DNA of 64,000 nucleotides from Zeimonas sp046347945. GTDB taxonomy: Bacteria > Pseudomonadota > Gammaproteobacteria > Burkholderiales > Burkholderiaceae_E. The notes below the pieces were generated by a model that saw only the letters and a program-made list of their open reading frames with translations, ran no database searches and had not been told where the DNA came from. The stretch is taken from assembly GCA_046347945.1 (NCBI GenBank), contig JAXMFB010000011.1, forward strand, positions 62,001 to 126,000, written 5' to 3'. Within the stretch, counting starts at the first letter, position 1. Each line of letters starts with the position of its first letter. Positions 45,343 to 54,904 of the stretch are shown one piece after another. A program made the position numbers and the translations under genes.

Positions 45343-46293
45343 GTGAGCAACGCCATCCTGACGGTGACGCCCAATCCGGCGATCGATGTCTTTGCCGGGA
45401 CGTCGGTCGTGACGCCCGAGCACAAGCTGCGCTGCACCGACGTCCGGCGCGACCCCGGCGGCGGCGGGATCAACGTCGCGCGCGTGCTCACGCGGTTCGG
45501 CGCCCTCTGCACCGCGTTGTATCCGGCCGGCCCGAATCTCGGGCGGCTGCTGCGCGAATTGCTCGACCAGGAGGGGGTGCCGAGCATCGCGATCGACATC
45601 GCCGGCGAGACGCGCGAGAGCTTCACGGTCCTCGAGCACTCGAGCGGCCGCGAATACCGCTTCGTGCTGCCCGGCCCGCAGCTGGCACCCGGCGAATGGC
45701 AGGCCTGTCTCGACGGTGTCGCGTCGCTCGACGAGGCGCCGGCCTGGGTGGTCGGAAGCGGCAGCCTGCCCGCCGGCGTTCCGCAGGACTTCTTCGCGCG
45801 CCTTGCACGGGCGGCGCGCGACCGCGGCGCCCGCATGGTGCTGGACACGTCCGGCGCGCCGCTTGCGGCGGCGCTCGAGCAGGGCGTCTACCTGGTCAAG
45901 CCGAACCTGCGCGAGCTGCGCGAGTTCACCGGCGAAGCGCTGGAGGCCGAGGCGGACTGGGTGCGCGCGGCCCGCCACCTCGTGCTCGCCGGCAAGGCCG
46001 AGGTCGTCGCGCTGTCGCTCGGCCATCGCGGCGCGCTGCTCGCCACCCGCGACGCTGTGCTGCGCGCCCCGGCGCTGCAGGTCGAGATCGCCAGCACGGT
46101 CGGGGCCGGCGACAGCTTCGTCGCCGCGATGCTCTGGCGCCTCGTGTCGGGCGCTTCGCTCGAGGACGCGTTCCGCCACGGGATCGCCGGCGGCACCGCG
46201 GCGCTGCTGGCGCCGGGCACGCGACTCGCGTTCCCGGAGGACACGACGCGTCTTGCGCGGCAGGTCGAAGTGCGCGCGCTGCCGGCCGGCTGA
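45343..46293 (+). CDS. PfkB-family hexose kinase (1-phosphofructokinase/LacC type)
   Basis: 316-residue ribokinase-fold kinase. N-terminal ILTVTPNPAIDVF and the sugar-binding DPGGGGINVARVL are typical of the 1-phosphofructokinase/tagatose-6-phosphate kinase branch; the ATP/anion-hole motif GAGDSFVAAM with its catalytic Asp is near residue 250. GTG 45343 gives the family start; an in-frame ATG at 45316 adds only an unconserved leader. No PTS genes are adjacent, so fructose-6-phosphate (PfkB-like) is as likely a substrate as fructose-1-phosphate. Confidence 0.88.
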   Translation: MSNAILTVTPNPAIDVFAGTSVVTPEHKLRCTDVRRDPGGGGINVARVLTRFGALCTALYPAGPNLGRLLRELLDQEGVPSIAIDIAGETRESFTVLEHSSGREYRFVLPGPQLAPGEWQACLDGVASLDEAPAWVVGSGSLPAGVPQDFFARLARAARDRGARMVLDTSGAPLAAALEQGVYLVKPNLRELREFTGEALEAEADWVRAARHLVLAGKAEVVALSLGHRGALLATRDAVLRAPALQVEIASTVGAGDSFVAAMLWRLVSGASLEDAFRHGIAGGTAALLAPGTRLAFPEDTTRLARQVEVRALPAG

Positions 46294-46297
46294 CCGC

Positions 46298-46323
46298 GGG
46301 CGCGCGCATTCGCGCGGCGCCCG
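46298..46323. terminator. GC-rich hairpin between convergent genes
   Basis: GGGCGCGCGC-ATTC-GCGCGGCGCCC forms a strong imperfect stem between the PfkB and sorB-like stops. There is no T-tract, so it is only a candidate terminator. Confidence 0.35.
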
Positions 46324-46338
46324 GGCCGCCGCCTGCCG

Positions 46339-46623
46339 CTACGGCTTGCCGTAGTTCCTCACGAGGTAGTCGACGATCGCCGGCACGTCCTCGGTCTTCA
46401 CCGGAGCTCCGTAGGCCTTGATCATCTTCGTGACCTCGGCCTCCCAACCCTTGTGGTCGAGGAACGGCGAGTTGAGCTGGATGTAGTCCACGCTGTGGCA
46501 TGACATGCAGTTCGTGTAGACCTGCTGCACGCCGGGCGCGTCCTTCAGCTTGAACTGCGCCTCGGCCGCCCAGCCGGTGGCGCAGGAAGCGGCGAGGGCA
46601 GCCGCGATCAGGGTTCGCATCAT
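46339..46623 (-). CDS. Monoheme cytochrome c, SorB-like subunit of sulfite dehydrogenase
   Basis: 94-residue periplasmic cytochrome c: signal peptide to about A20 (MMRTLIAAALAASCATGWAA), heme motif C39-M-S-C42-H43. It follows the SorA-like gene by 10 bases on the same strand. Known SorAB enzymes pair a molybdenum subunit with such a small cytochrome that takes the two electrons from sulfite oxidation and hands them to the respiratory chain. Assignment rests mainly on size and context. Confidence 0.88.
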   Translation of the reverse strand: MMRTLIAAALAASCATGWAAEAQFKLKDAPGVQQVYTNCMSCHSVDYIQLNSPFLDHKGWEAEVTKMIKAYGAPVKTEDVPAIVDYLVRNYGKP

Positions 46624-46633
46624 GGCAGCCTCC

Positions 46634-47863
46634 TCAGACCACTTCGACCTGGATGCGCTCCACCACGTTGTGGTGGTAGCCCGCCGGGTTGTGCACCAGG
46701 CTCATCGTCTGTGTGTCGCCGCGCGCGTTGGTCGCCTTGACCATGACGAGATGGACGCCCTCCTTCTCGGGCCGGAACCGGTAGCTGTACTGGCGGAACG
46801 AGTAGGGGCCGTAGTCGCGTCCCAGCTTCGCCGGTTGCCAGCTGCGCCCGGCATCGATCGACACCTGTACCTCGCGGATGCCGCGGCCGCCGTCCCAGGC
46901 GATGCCGGCGACCTCCACCGCCTGGCCGCGGTGGACCCGCTCGCCGTCACGGATCGACGTGACCAGCGAATTCACGACGATGTCGGTGATCGGCGTGCTG
47001 GCCGGCGTCGCCTGGGTCGCGAAGGCGTCGGCGTTCGGGAAGCGGCCCGCCGGCACCCGATAGGCCGGGTTCATCCAGAATCCGCCCTGGGGCTTGGTGC
47101 GGAGGTCGAGATCGGTGAGTTGCTTCATCCAGTAGGTGCCGGTCCAGCCTGGAACGATCAGCCGCGCCGGGAAGCCGTTGGCGGCCGGCAGCGGCTTGCC
47201 GTTCATCTCGAAGGCGATCATCGTGTGCTCGTCGCGCGCCTTGTCGACCGGGATGCTCTTGACGAAGTCCGGCGTGGCCGGAAACACGCCGCCGTCGGCC
47301 CCGTTGAACGCGACCTCGATCGCGCCGGCTTTCACGCCCGCCTTGTCGAGCACGTCGCGCAGCCTCACGCCGGTCCAGCGCGCGTTGCCCATCGCGCCCA
47401 CACCCCATTCGACGCCCGCGACGTGCGGCTGGAACATCCCGCGGCGGTTGCCCGAGCACTGGCAGACCGCCACCAGCTCGACCTGCTCGAACTCGCGCCG
47501 CAGCGCCGTCATGTCGAACTCGAGCGCCTTGCCGGCCGCCTCTCCGCCGACCTTCAGCCGCCAGTCGCGCAGCTTGACCTCGGGAATGCCCGAAAGGTGC
47601 CAGCGCACGAAGAACGCGTTGTTCGGCGTGATCGCCGTGCGCAGGTAGTCGATCGGGGTCTCGTAGTTGGTCGGGCGGTAGCTGCGCTTGATCAGCGGTA
47701 CCTTGCCCGGCAGCGCCTCGAGTGTCGCCGAGTCGACCGTGCCCTCCGCCAGCTCCTCCGGCTGCCAGGGTGCCGCCGCCCGCGCGAGGCCCGGCGCGAG
47801 CGCACCGAATGCGCCGGCGGCCAACGATCCGCCGGCTCCGGCCAGGAAGTCCCTCTTTTTCAT
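46634..47863 (-). CDS. SorA-like sulfite:cytochrome c oxidoreductase, molybdopterin subunit
   Basis: 409-residue sulfite-oxidase-family enzyme. The Mo-ligand cysteine is C136 in CQCSGNRRGMF; the Moco domain continues through GNARWTGVRLRDVL, FNGADGG and GWTGTYWMK, and a Mo-co dimerisation domain follows (from about residue 290). The N-terminus MKKRDFLAGAGGS with AR-A cleavage is a Tat-type signal with Lys-Arg instead of Arg-Arg, which is noteworthy for a cofactor-loaded Tat substrate. Operon with the cytochrome gene. It oxidises sulfite to sulfate in the periplasm, the step after sulfide oxidation by the nearby SQR. Confidence 0.9.
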   Translation of the reverse strand: MKKRDFLAGAGGSLAAGAFGALAPGLARAAAPWQPEELAEGTVDSATLEALPGKVPLIKRSYRPTNYETPIDYLRTAITPNNAFFVRWHLSGIPEVKLRDWRLKVGGEAAGKALEFDMTALRREFEQVELVAVCQCSGNRRGMFQPHVAGVEWGVGAMGNARWTGVRLRDVLDKAGVKAGAIEVAFNGADGGVFPATPDFVKSIPVDKARDEHTMIAFEMNGKPLPAANGFPARLIVPGWTGTYWMKQLTDLDLRTKPQGGFWMNPAYRVPAGRFPNADAFATQATPASTPITDIVVNSLVTSIRDGERVHRGQAVEVAGIAWDGGRGIREVQVSIDAGRSWQPAKLGRDYGPYSFRQYSYRFRPEKEGVHLVMVKATNARGDTQTMSLVHNPAGYHHNVVERIQVEVV

Positions 47864-47966
47864 CGTCGTCCTCCTCCTGTGGGAGCAGGACGCCGGACGC
47901 GGCCGCGTCCCACGCGATCAGGACGCGCGACGCGCGAGGTTTATTCCATCGAATGCCATGCGCGGA

Positions 47967-49328
<1,362 letters not shown>

Positions 49329-49331
<3 letters not shown>

Positions 49332-49367
49332 GACGTGTCATGACAGTGTACCGGCTTCGTCATGACA
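49329..49367. promoter_or_regulatory. Phased CATGAC palindromes at the activator start
   Basis: CATGAC occurs at 49329-49334, 49339-49344 and 49361-49366. The second is the centre of the perfect palindrome TGTCATGACA (49336-49345) and the third of CGTCATGACA (49358-49367); their centres are 22 bp apart, two helix turns. Placed across the start codon and -5 to -36, they look like an autoregulatory operator. Confidence 0.5.
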
Positions 49368-49423
49368 GATCGGTGCCGGCGGCGGCCGGCGGGCGCCGCC
49401 CTCCAGCCGCGAAGGGCGGGGGT

Positions 49424-50719
49424 TCAGCCGGCCTTCGGCTTCGACTCGTCCTGCAGCCGGGTGATGCCCAGCGCCTTGAGCACGTACTTCTCGTAGATCG
49501 GGTCGGACGACCCCTTCTTCATCTTGCGCAGGAAGTACTTCTCGAACGCGACCTTGCCCAGGTGCACCCACTTGCCCTTCTTCATCCACGCCACGTTGCG
49601 CGGCGGGATCTGCGGGATCGCGACGAACGCGACGCCGGTGTCGCCCATGTCGGCCAGGCAGATCGCGTTCCAGGTGCCTTTCTCCGAGACCTGCCTGCCG
49701 GCGATGTCGTCGCGGATGTTGTGCGCGACCGCGGTCACCATCGACTCGATCATGTAGCCGGTCTTGGGCGTACCGGTCGGCACTGGCGTGGCCTCGACCG
49801 GCGGGATCGCGATGCACACGCCCACCGAGTAGATGTTCTTCCACGCCGGGTTGCGCTGGAACTCGTCGACCTTCACGAAGCCGCGCGGGTTGACCAGCTT
49901 GTCGCCGACCTTCATGACCGCGTCGACCCCCTTGAACGCCGGGATCATCATCGAGTACCTGAACGGCAGCTCGTGCTCCTTGACGACCTCGCCCTTCTCG
50001 TTGTGCTCGGCGACGATCATCTTGCCGGGCTCGACGCGCATCACCTTGGCATTGCAGATCCACTTGACGTGGTGCTGGCGCAGCTCCGACTCGAGCATCG
50101 TCTTCGAGTCGCCGACCCCGCCCAGGCCGAGGTGGCCGATGTAGGGTTCGGAGGTGACGAAGGTCATCGGCACCTTGCTGCGCAGGCGCCGCTTGCGCAG
50201 GTCGGCGTCCATGATGAACGCGAACTCGTAGGCCGGGCCGAAGCACGAGGCACCCTGCGTCGCGCCCACCACGATCGGGCCCGGGTCGGCGACGAATCGC
50301 TGCCAGGTGCCGTACGCCTTCTCGGCGTGGTCGATCGTGCAGATCGACTCGGTGTGGCCCTCGGGGCCGAAGCCTTCGATCTCGTCGAACGCGAGCTTCG
50401 GGCCGGTGGCGATCACCAGGTAGTCGTAGGACAGCTGCTGGCCGTCGGCCAGCACGACCTTGTTCACATCGGGCTGGATCTCGGTGACAGCCTGCGCGAT
50501 GAAGTCGATGTCGCGCTTCTTCAGGTACGGCGCGATCGGAAAACAGGTGTCGCTGCGTGTGCGCCAACCCACCGCGATCCACGGGTTCGACGGCACGAAG
50601 CTGAAGGTCTCCGATGGATTGACGACCGTGATCCGGTGCCCGGAGCCGAGCGTGTTGCGGATCTCGTAGGCGGCGGGCATGCCGCCGGTGCTCGCGCCGA
50701 CGATGACGATGTGGGCCAT
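49424..50719 (-). CDS. sqr: Sulfide:quinone oxidoreductase (FAD-dependent)
   Basis: 431-residue flavoprotein oxidising sulfide to polysulfide/sulfur and reducing quinone at the membrane. The N-terminal FAD-binding IVIVGASTGGMP is present and the three redox cysteines are all seen: C127 (ESICTID), C159 (QGASCFGPAYE) and C354 (NAICLAD), matching the spacing of type I SQRs. The C-terminal KYFLRKMKKG segment is typical of the membrane-attached tail. ATG 50719 has a strong GAGGAGGA site; the sigma-54 promoter lies 41 bases upstream. Forms a module with the activator and sulfite dehydrogenase. Confidence 0.92.
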   Translation of the reverse strand: MAHIVIVGASTGGMPAAYEIRNTLGSGHRITVVNPSETFSFVPSNPWIAVGWRTRSDTCFPIAPYLKKRDIDFIAQAVTEIQPDVNKVVLADGQQLSYDYLVIATGPKLAFDEIEGFGPEGHTESICTIDHAEKAYGTWQRFVADPGPIVVGATQGASCFGPAYEFAFIMDADLRKRRLRSKVPMTFVTSEPYIGHLGLGGVGDSKTMLESELRQHHVKWICNAKVMRVEPGKMIVAEHNEKGEVVKEHELPFRYSMMIPAFKGVDAVMKVGDKLVNPRGFVKVDEFQRNPAWKNIYSVGVCIAIPPVEATPVPTGTPKTGYMIESMVTAVAHNIRDDIAGRQVSEKGTWNAICLADMGDTGVAFVAIPQIPPRNVAWMKKGKWVHLGKVAFEKYFLRKMKKGSSDPIYEKYVLKALGITRLQDESKPKAG

Positions 50720-50760
50720 GTGTCTCCTCCTCGGGATCCGGGTGGGGCCATCTTCCGATA

Positions 50761-50776
50761 AGCACGTTTCGTGCCA
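50761..50776 (-). promoter_or_regulatory. Sigma-54 (-24/-12) promoter of the SQR gene
   Basis: On the minus strand TGGCACGAAACGTGCT matches TGGCACG-N4-TTGCW with both the GG and the GC dinucleotides at the correct spacing. It is 41 bases before the SQR ATG. An activator with a sigma-54 contact loop is encoded directly downstream. Confidence 0.8.
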
Positions 50777-50819
50777 CCGGACGCCGGGGCGAATGTCCCC
50801 GCCCGGATGTCCGCGGGCT

Positions 50820-50833
50820 TTGACCTGGATCAT
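50820..50833. promoter_or_regulatory. Possible FNR/Anr-like half-degenerate box
   Basis: TTGAC-CTGG-ATCAT matches eight of ten positions of the FNR consensus in the divergent SQR/YbaK spacer. Which gene, if any, it controls is unclear. Confidence 0.3.
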
Positions 50834-50919
50834 TCACCCGAGCACGCGACGGACCTACGAATGGCGGGGCGATCGGGGCGCGTGATTCGCCATGCCCCCG
50901 GTTTCGCGCGGAGCGATCG

Positions 50920-51426
50920 ATGTCCGACGCACGAGCACGGCTGCGCCGCCGGTTCCTCGAATTGGGGATCGAGGCGCCGACCGTGCCCTATCCGGCCCAC
51001 CGGACGGTCGAGGAGGGCAAGGCCCTCCGCGGCCGGATGTCCGGCCGTTTCACGAAGAACCTGCTGTTGAAGGACCGCAAGGGGCGGCTGTTCCTGGTCG
51101 TCGCGCACGAGGACCGCGTCGTCGACCTGAAGAAGCTGCACACGCGCATCGGCGCCTCCGGCCAGCTCAGCTTCGCGCCGGCCGAGCGGATGCGCGCGGC
51201 CCTCGCGATCGAGCCCGGGGCGCTCACGCCGCTGGCATTGCTCGAGGACACCGCGGGGCTGGTGACGGCAGTGATCGACGCGGGCCTGATGGATGCGGAC
51301 CAGCTGAACTTCCATCCGCTCGTCAACACCGAGAGCACCGGGATCGCGCCGCGGGACCTGCTCGCCTTCATCGCGTCGTGCGGCCGCGAGCCGCTGATCG
51401 TCGAGCTGGCGCCCGGGCCGGACTGA
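50920..51426 (+). CDS. YbaK/ProX-family aminoacyl-tRNA deacylase
   Basis: 168-residue editing-domain protein of the YbaK/PrdX family, which hydrolyses mischarged tRNA (Ala- or Cys-tRNA-Pro, depending on subgroup). The signature lysine segment FTKNLLLKDRKGRLFLVVAHED and the C-terminal NTESTGIAPRDLLAFI are present, fitting the ProX/PrdX group. ATG 50920 is chosen at the start of the conserved region. Divergent from SQR; no functional link is apparent. Confidence 0.88.
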   Translation: MSDARARLRRRFLELGIEAPTVPYPAHRTVEEGKALRGRMSGRFTKNLLLKDRKGRLFLVVAHEDRVVDLKKLHTRIGASGQLSFAPAERMRAALAIEPGALTPLALLEDTAGLVTAVIDAGLMDADQLNFHPLVNTESTGIAPRDLLAFIASCGREPLIVELAPGPD

Positions 51427-51466
51427 CGCCCGGGCGACCCGGTCGAAGCGCGCGCGCCGCCGCGCC

Positions 51467-51877
51467 TCACAGCGTGAAGTCGCCGCTGGCCTCGGGCTGG
51501 AACAGCAGTTCGACGATGCGCAGACGATGGGTCGCGCCCGACGGTGTGGCCCATTCGACGAGATCGCCGCGGCGGCGGCCGAGCAGCGCCGTGCCGACCG
51601 GCGAGAGCACCGATACGAACCCGGCAGCCGGGTCGGCGTCTTCCGGATAGCAGACCGCGAGCTTGCGGCGGGTCCCGTCGTCGGGGTCCTCGACGGTCAG
51701 CTGCGTGTACATCGTGACGACGTCGGCCGGGACCTGCCGCGGCGGTACGATGTCGGCGTCGTCGAGCAGCGCGTGCAGCGCGTCGTCGGACGCGCGCAGC
51801 GCGCGCGCGAGCAGGCGGTCGATGCGCACGTGGTCGAGTTCGGTCATCACGCGGGTGGCGAGAGCGGTACGGTTCAT
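51467..51877 (-). CDS. Rnk/GreA-GreB-family regulator of nucleoside diphosphate kinase type
   Basis: 136-residue protein with an N-terminal helical arm (about 1-45) and a C-terminal GreA/B-like FKBP fold: MYTQLTVEDPDDGTRRKLAVCYP, SPVGTALLGRRRGDLVEWATP and LRIVELLFQPE. This is the Rnk arrangement; Rnk binds RNA polymerase but has a shorter coiled coil than GreA and no cleavage-stimulating activity. Start ATG 51877. Convergent with the YbaK-like gene. Confidence 0.87.
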   Translation of the reverse strand: MNRTALATRVMTELDHVRIDRLLARALRASDDALHALLDDADIVPPRQVPADVVTMYTQLTVEDPDDGTRRKLAVCYPEDADPAAGFVSVLSPVGTALLGRRRGDLVEWATPSGATHRLRIVELLFQPEASGDFTL

Positions 51878-52195
51878 GGCGACTCCTGTGTGCGCACCGG
51901 CGGCGCGCAGCGCAATGCGGCCCCCTGGTGAGGGCCCGGCGATCAGGTGGGGGCGGGTAAGGTCGTGCGGAAGATCGCCGGGCTCAGAGTTCGAAGGCCG
52001 GCGAGCCGGAGCGGCTGGCGGCCTCGAACTGGCGTCCCGGCGGCGCGATGCGCGCGCGCGCGCGCCCCGCGCCCGGCAGGGCGGCGGCGCATCGGCGCTG
52101 GCGGTGGAAAGGCATCGCGTGCATGGTCGGTGTTCCAGGACGAATGATAGCCCACGATCGTCTTCTCGTGTGATCAGGCAGAATGCGGGTCGCCC
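51878..52195. other. Gene-free spacer of 318 bases
   Basis: Divergent spacer between the Rnk-like and Nudix genes. It contains an alternating CG run (CGCGCGCGCGCG near 52050) and must hold two promoters, but I could not assign -35/-10 elements. A 70-codon open frame on the minus strand has no protein-like features. Confidence 0.6.
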
Positions 52196-53071
52196 ATGGA
52201 ACCGTTCTTCCGACCCGTCCTCACGCCCCCGCGTCCCGCGGCCACCGTCGTGCTGCTGCGCGACGGCGCTCGCGGCCCCGAGGTGCTGATGCTGCGCCGG
52301 CACGGCAGCTCCGACGTGCTGGGCGGCGCCTACGTCTTCCCGGGCGGCAAGCTCGACGACGACGACAGCGGCGACGCGCTGATCGGTCGTGCCGGCGCGC
52401 CGGTCGAGGCGCTGCACGCGCGGCTCGGCGAGCCCGGACTCGAAGTGCGGGTCGCAGCCGGCTTCTTCGTGGCGGCGTGCCGCGAGACGTTCGAGGAAGC
52501 CAGCGTGCTGCTCGCGCGCGGCGCCGACGCCGGCCTGGCCGAGCGCGCAGCGCGTCGTGCGCGCGAAGGGCTCGCGTTCGGCGCGATGCTCGCCGAACTC
52601 GGCCTGGAGCTCGCCACCGACGCGCTGGTGCCGTTCACGCGCTGGATCACGCCGAAGGTGCCCGCGATGATGAACAAGCGCTTCGACGCGCGCTTCTTCG
52701 TGGCCGCGCTGCCCGGCGGCCAGCAGGCGCGGCACGACGATCACGAGGCGACCGACAGCGTGTGGCTCACGCCGCGCGAGGCGATCGAGCGCTACCGCCG
52801 CCGCGAGATCGTGCTCGCGCCCGCGCAGATCATGAGCCTCGCGCAGGTGGGTCGGCACGACAGCGCGGCCGCGGTGCTCGACGAAGCACGGCGGCGCCCG
52901 CCGCCGGTGATCGAGCCCGAGTCGTTCGAGGCCGACGGCGTGCGCACCCTGGTCTACCCCGGCGACGAGCGCCACAGCGTGCGTGTGCGCGCGATGCCGG
53001 GACCGACGCGGCTCGTCGTGCGCGAGAGCCGCTTCGAGCCGCCGGGAGGTTTCGATGCGTTGTTCGATTGA
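52196..53071 (+). CDS. Nudix hydrolase (NUDT19-like)
   Basis: 291-residue Nudix protein. The box is split and longer than usual: YVFPGGKLDDDD, then after about 45 residues CRETFEEASVLL, the RE-x-x-EE metal-binding helix. This long insertion is typical of the NUDT7/NUDT19 group, which cleave CoA or acyl-CoA derivatives to phosphopantetheine; the assignment to CoA substrates is inference. It overlaps the next gene by 17 bases, so the two are coupled. Confidence 0.87.
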   Translation: MEPFFRPVLTPPRPAATVVLLRDGARGPEVLMLRRHGSSDVLGGAYVFPGGKLDDDDSGDALIGRAGAPVEALHARLGEPGLEVRVAAGFFVAACRETFEEASVLLARGADAGLAERAARRAREGLAFGAMLAELGLELATDALVPFTRWITPKVPAMMNKRFDARFFVAALPGGQQARHDDHEATDSVWLTPREAIERYRRREIVLAPAQIMSLAQVGRHDSAAAVLDEARRRPPPVIEPESFEADGVRTLVYPGDERHSVRVRAMPGPTRLVVRESRFEPPGGFDALFD

Positions 53072-53999
53072 CTACGGCCACGGCATCGCCGCCGTCGACT
53101 CGGGCTTCGTGCGCCCGATGCTCGACGCGGTTCACCTCGTCGTCGAGGGAGGACGGGCGGCGATCGTCGACACCGGCTCCAACGACTCGCTGCCGCACGT
53201 GACGGCGGCGCTGGCCGAGCGCGGCCTGGGCGCCGCGGACGTCGACTGGGTGATGCTCACTCACGTTCACCTCGACCACGCGGGCGGCGCCGGAACGATG
53301 ATGGCCGCCTTCCCGAACGCGCGGCTCGCGGTGCATCCGCGCGGCGCGCGGCACATGATCGACCCGTCGCGGCTCACCGCGGCCACGGTCGAGGTCTACG
53401 GCGCAGAGGCCGCGCGGCGCATGTACGGCGACATCGTTCCGGTGCCCGCCGGGCGGGTCGTCGAGATGCCCGACGGCGCGACCGTCTCGCTGAACGGGCG
53501 CCGCTTCGAGTTCCTGGACACGCCCGGCCATGCGCGCCACCACGCGTGCATCGTCGACGAGCGATCGGGGCACATCTTCGCCGGCGACACGTTCGGGCTG
53601 TCGTTTCGCGAGCTCCAGCGCGACGGGCGGCAGGGGATCTTCCCGTCGACGACGCCGGTGCAGTTCGACCCGCCGGCGCTGCACGCGTCGATCGACCGGC
53701 TGCTGGCCCGGTCGCCCGGCGCGATCTACGTGACGCACTTCGGACAGGTAACCGACGTGCAGCGGCACGGCGCCGACCTGCACCGGCTGATCGACGAGCA
53801 CGTGCGGCTGGCGCTGGAGTGCCGCGACGCCGGCCCGTCCCGCACCGAGTGCCTGCGCGACGGCGTGCGGGCGATGCTGCTCGAGGAGGCGCGCCGCCAG
53901 GACTGGCCCGTGAAGGGGCCCGAGCTGCTCGCGATCTTCGAGCTCGACATCATGCTGAACGCCGGCGGCCTCGCGGCCTGGCTCGACGCGGGACGCTGA
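53055..53999 (+). CDS. MBL-fold metallohydrolase
   Basis: 314-residue metallo-beta-lactamase fold protein with the zinc motif THVHLDHAGG (about residues 73-82), PGHARHHACI and HIFAGDTFG supplying the remaining ligands. GGGAGG upstream of ATG 53055 decides the start, inside the end of the Nudix gene. Glyoxalase II-like thioester hydrolysis is possible; coupling to a CoA-type Nudix protein hints at an acyl-thioester substrate, but this is inference. Confidence 0.88.
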   Translation: MRCSIDYGHGIAAVDSGFVRPMLDAVHLVVEGGRAAIVDTGSNDSLPHVTAALAERGLGAADVDWVMLTHVHLDHAGGAGTMMAAFPNARLAVHPRGARHMIDPSRLTAATVEVYGAEAARRMYGDIVPVPAGRVVEMPDGATVSLNGRRFEFLDTPGHARHHACIVDERSGHIFAGDTFGLSFRELQRDGRQGIFPSTTPVQFDPPALHASIDRLLARSPGAIYVTHFGQVTDVQRHGADLHRLIDEHVRLALECRDAGPSRTECLRDGVRAMLLEEARRQDWPVKGPELLAIFELDIMLNAGGLAAWLDAGR

Positions 54000-54020
54000 G
54001 GTGTGGCGCCTGCCGGGCCC

Positions 54021-54851
54021 TCAGGCCTTCTCGGCCGGCGGCATGCCGCGCAGCAGCCCGATCATCGCGACGAACACCTTCGGCGAGCCCGCCACGACGC
54101 GTTCGGAGAACAGGTAGTCGGGCTCGCCGTGGAAGTCCCCGATCAGGCCCCCGGCCTCGGTGATCAGCAGGCTGCCGGCGGCGACGTCCCACGGCGACAG
54201 CCCCATCTCGAAGAAACCGTCGAAGCGGCCGCAGGCGACGTAGGCGAGATCGAGCGCCGCCGCGCCCGGCCGTCGGATACCGCCGGCGCGTTCGGTCACG
54301 CTGCGGAAGATCGCCAGGTACTCCTCGAGCTGGTCGAGCTTGCGGTAGGGGAAGCCGGTGCCGATCAGCGCCTCGTCGAACTTCTGCCGTTTCGACACGC
54401 GGATGCGGCGGTCGTTCAGGAACGCGCCCGCGCCCCGCGAGGCCGTGAACAGCTCGTCGCGGTTGGGGTCGTAAACCACCGCCTGCGTGACCACGCCGCG
54501 CTGCATCAGCGCGATCGAGATCCCGTACTGCGGCAGCCCGTGGATGAAGTTGGTCGTGCCGTCGAGCGGATCGATGATCCAGATGTGCTCGGCCTGCTCG
54601 ACCTTGTGCCCGGCGCCCGCGGGCGCGCCCTTCACGAGATGGCCGGACTCCTCTGCTAAGATCGTGTGGTCCGGATACGCGGTGAGCAGGGTCTCGATGA
54701 TCGCCTTTTCCGAGGCGTGGTCGACCTCGGTCACGAAGTCGTTGCGCTGCTTGCGCGCCACCGCGAGCGTCTCGAGATCGAGACTCGCGCGGTTGATGAT
54801 CCGGCCGGCGCGTCGCGCCGCCCGGACCGCCACGTTCAGCATCGGATGCAT
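54021..54851 (-). CDS. suhB: Inositol-1-monophosphatase family protein
   Basis: 276-residue SuhB/IMPase: metal-binding EES (LAEESGH), DPLDGTTNF, and the C-terminal WDVAAGSLLITEAGG. SuhB dephosphorylates inositol monophosphates and in proteobacteria also acts in rRNA antitermination with NusA/NusB. ATG 54851 gives the usual MHPMLNVAVRAARRAG start; longer upstream frame is not conserved. Divergent from the trmJ-like gene, an arrangement common in betaproteobacteria. Confidence 0.95.
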   Translation of the reverse strand: MHPMLNVAVRAARRAGRIINRASLDLETLAVARKQRNDFVTEVDHASEKAIIETLLTAYPDHTILAEESGHLVKGAPAGAGHKVEQAEHIWIIDPLDGTTNFIHGLPQYGISIALMQRGVVTQAVVYDPNRDELFTASRGAGAFLNDRRIRVSKRQKFDEALIGTGFPYRKLDQLEEYLAIFRSVTERAGGIRRPGAAALDLAYVACGRFDGFFEMGLSPWDVAAGSLLITEAGGLIGDFHGEPDYLFSERVVAGSPKVFVAMIGLLRGMPPAEKA

Positions 54852-54868
54852 GGGCGATCGGGCCTGTA

Positions 54869-54896
54869 TTGACTGAACAGAACCCGTCATTCTAAG
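54869..54896 (+). promoter_or_regulatory. Candidate promoter for the trmJ-prpF operon
   Basis: TTGACT (54869-54874) and TCTAAG (54891-54896) with 16-base spacing resemble a sigma-70 promoter facing the trmJ-like gene. Confidence 0.4.
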
Positions 54897-54904
54897 GGAT
54901 CGCC

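Noticed and set aside
47945..47965. Possible sigma-54 promoter upstream of the sulfite dehydrogenase (TGGCAT then GGAAT on the minus strand)
   Set aside because: The -24 half fits but the essential GC of the -12 element is absent.
51943..52155. Possible 70-residue gene in the Rnk-Nudix spacer
   Set aside because: Arg/Pro-rich, no ribosome-binding site, and includes the alternating CG tract; not protein-like.
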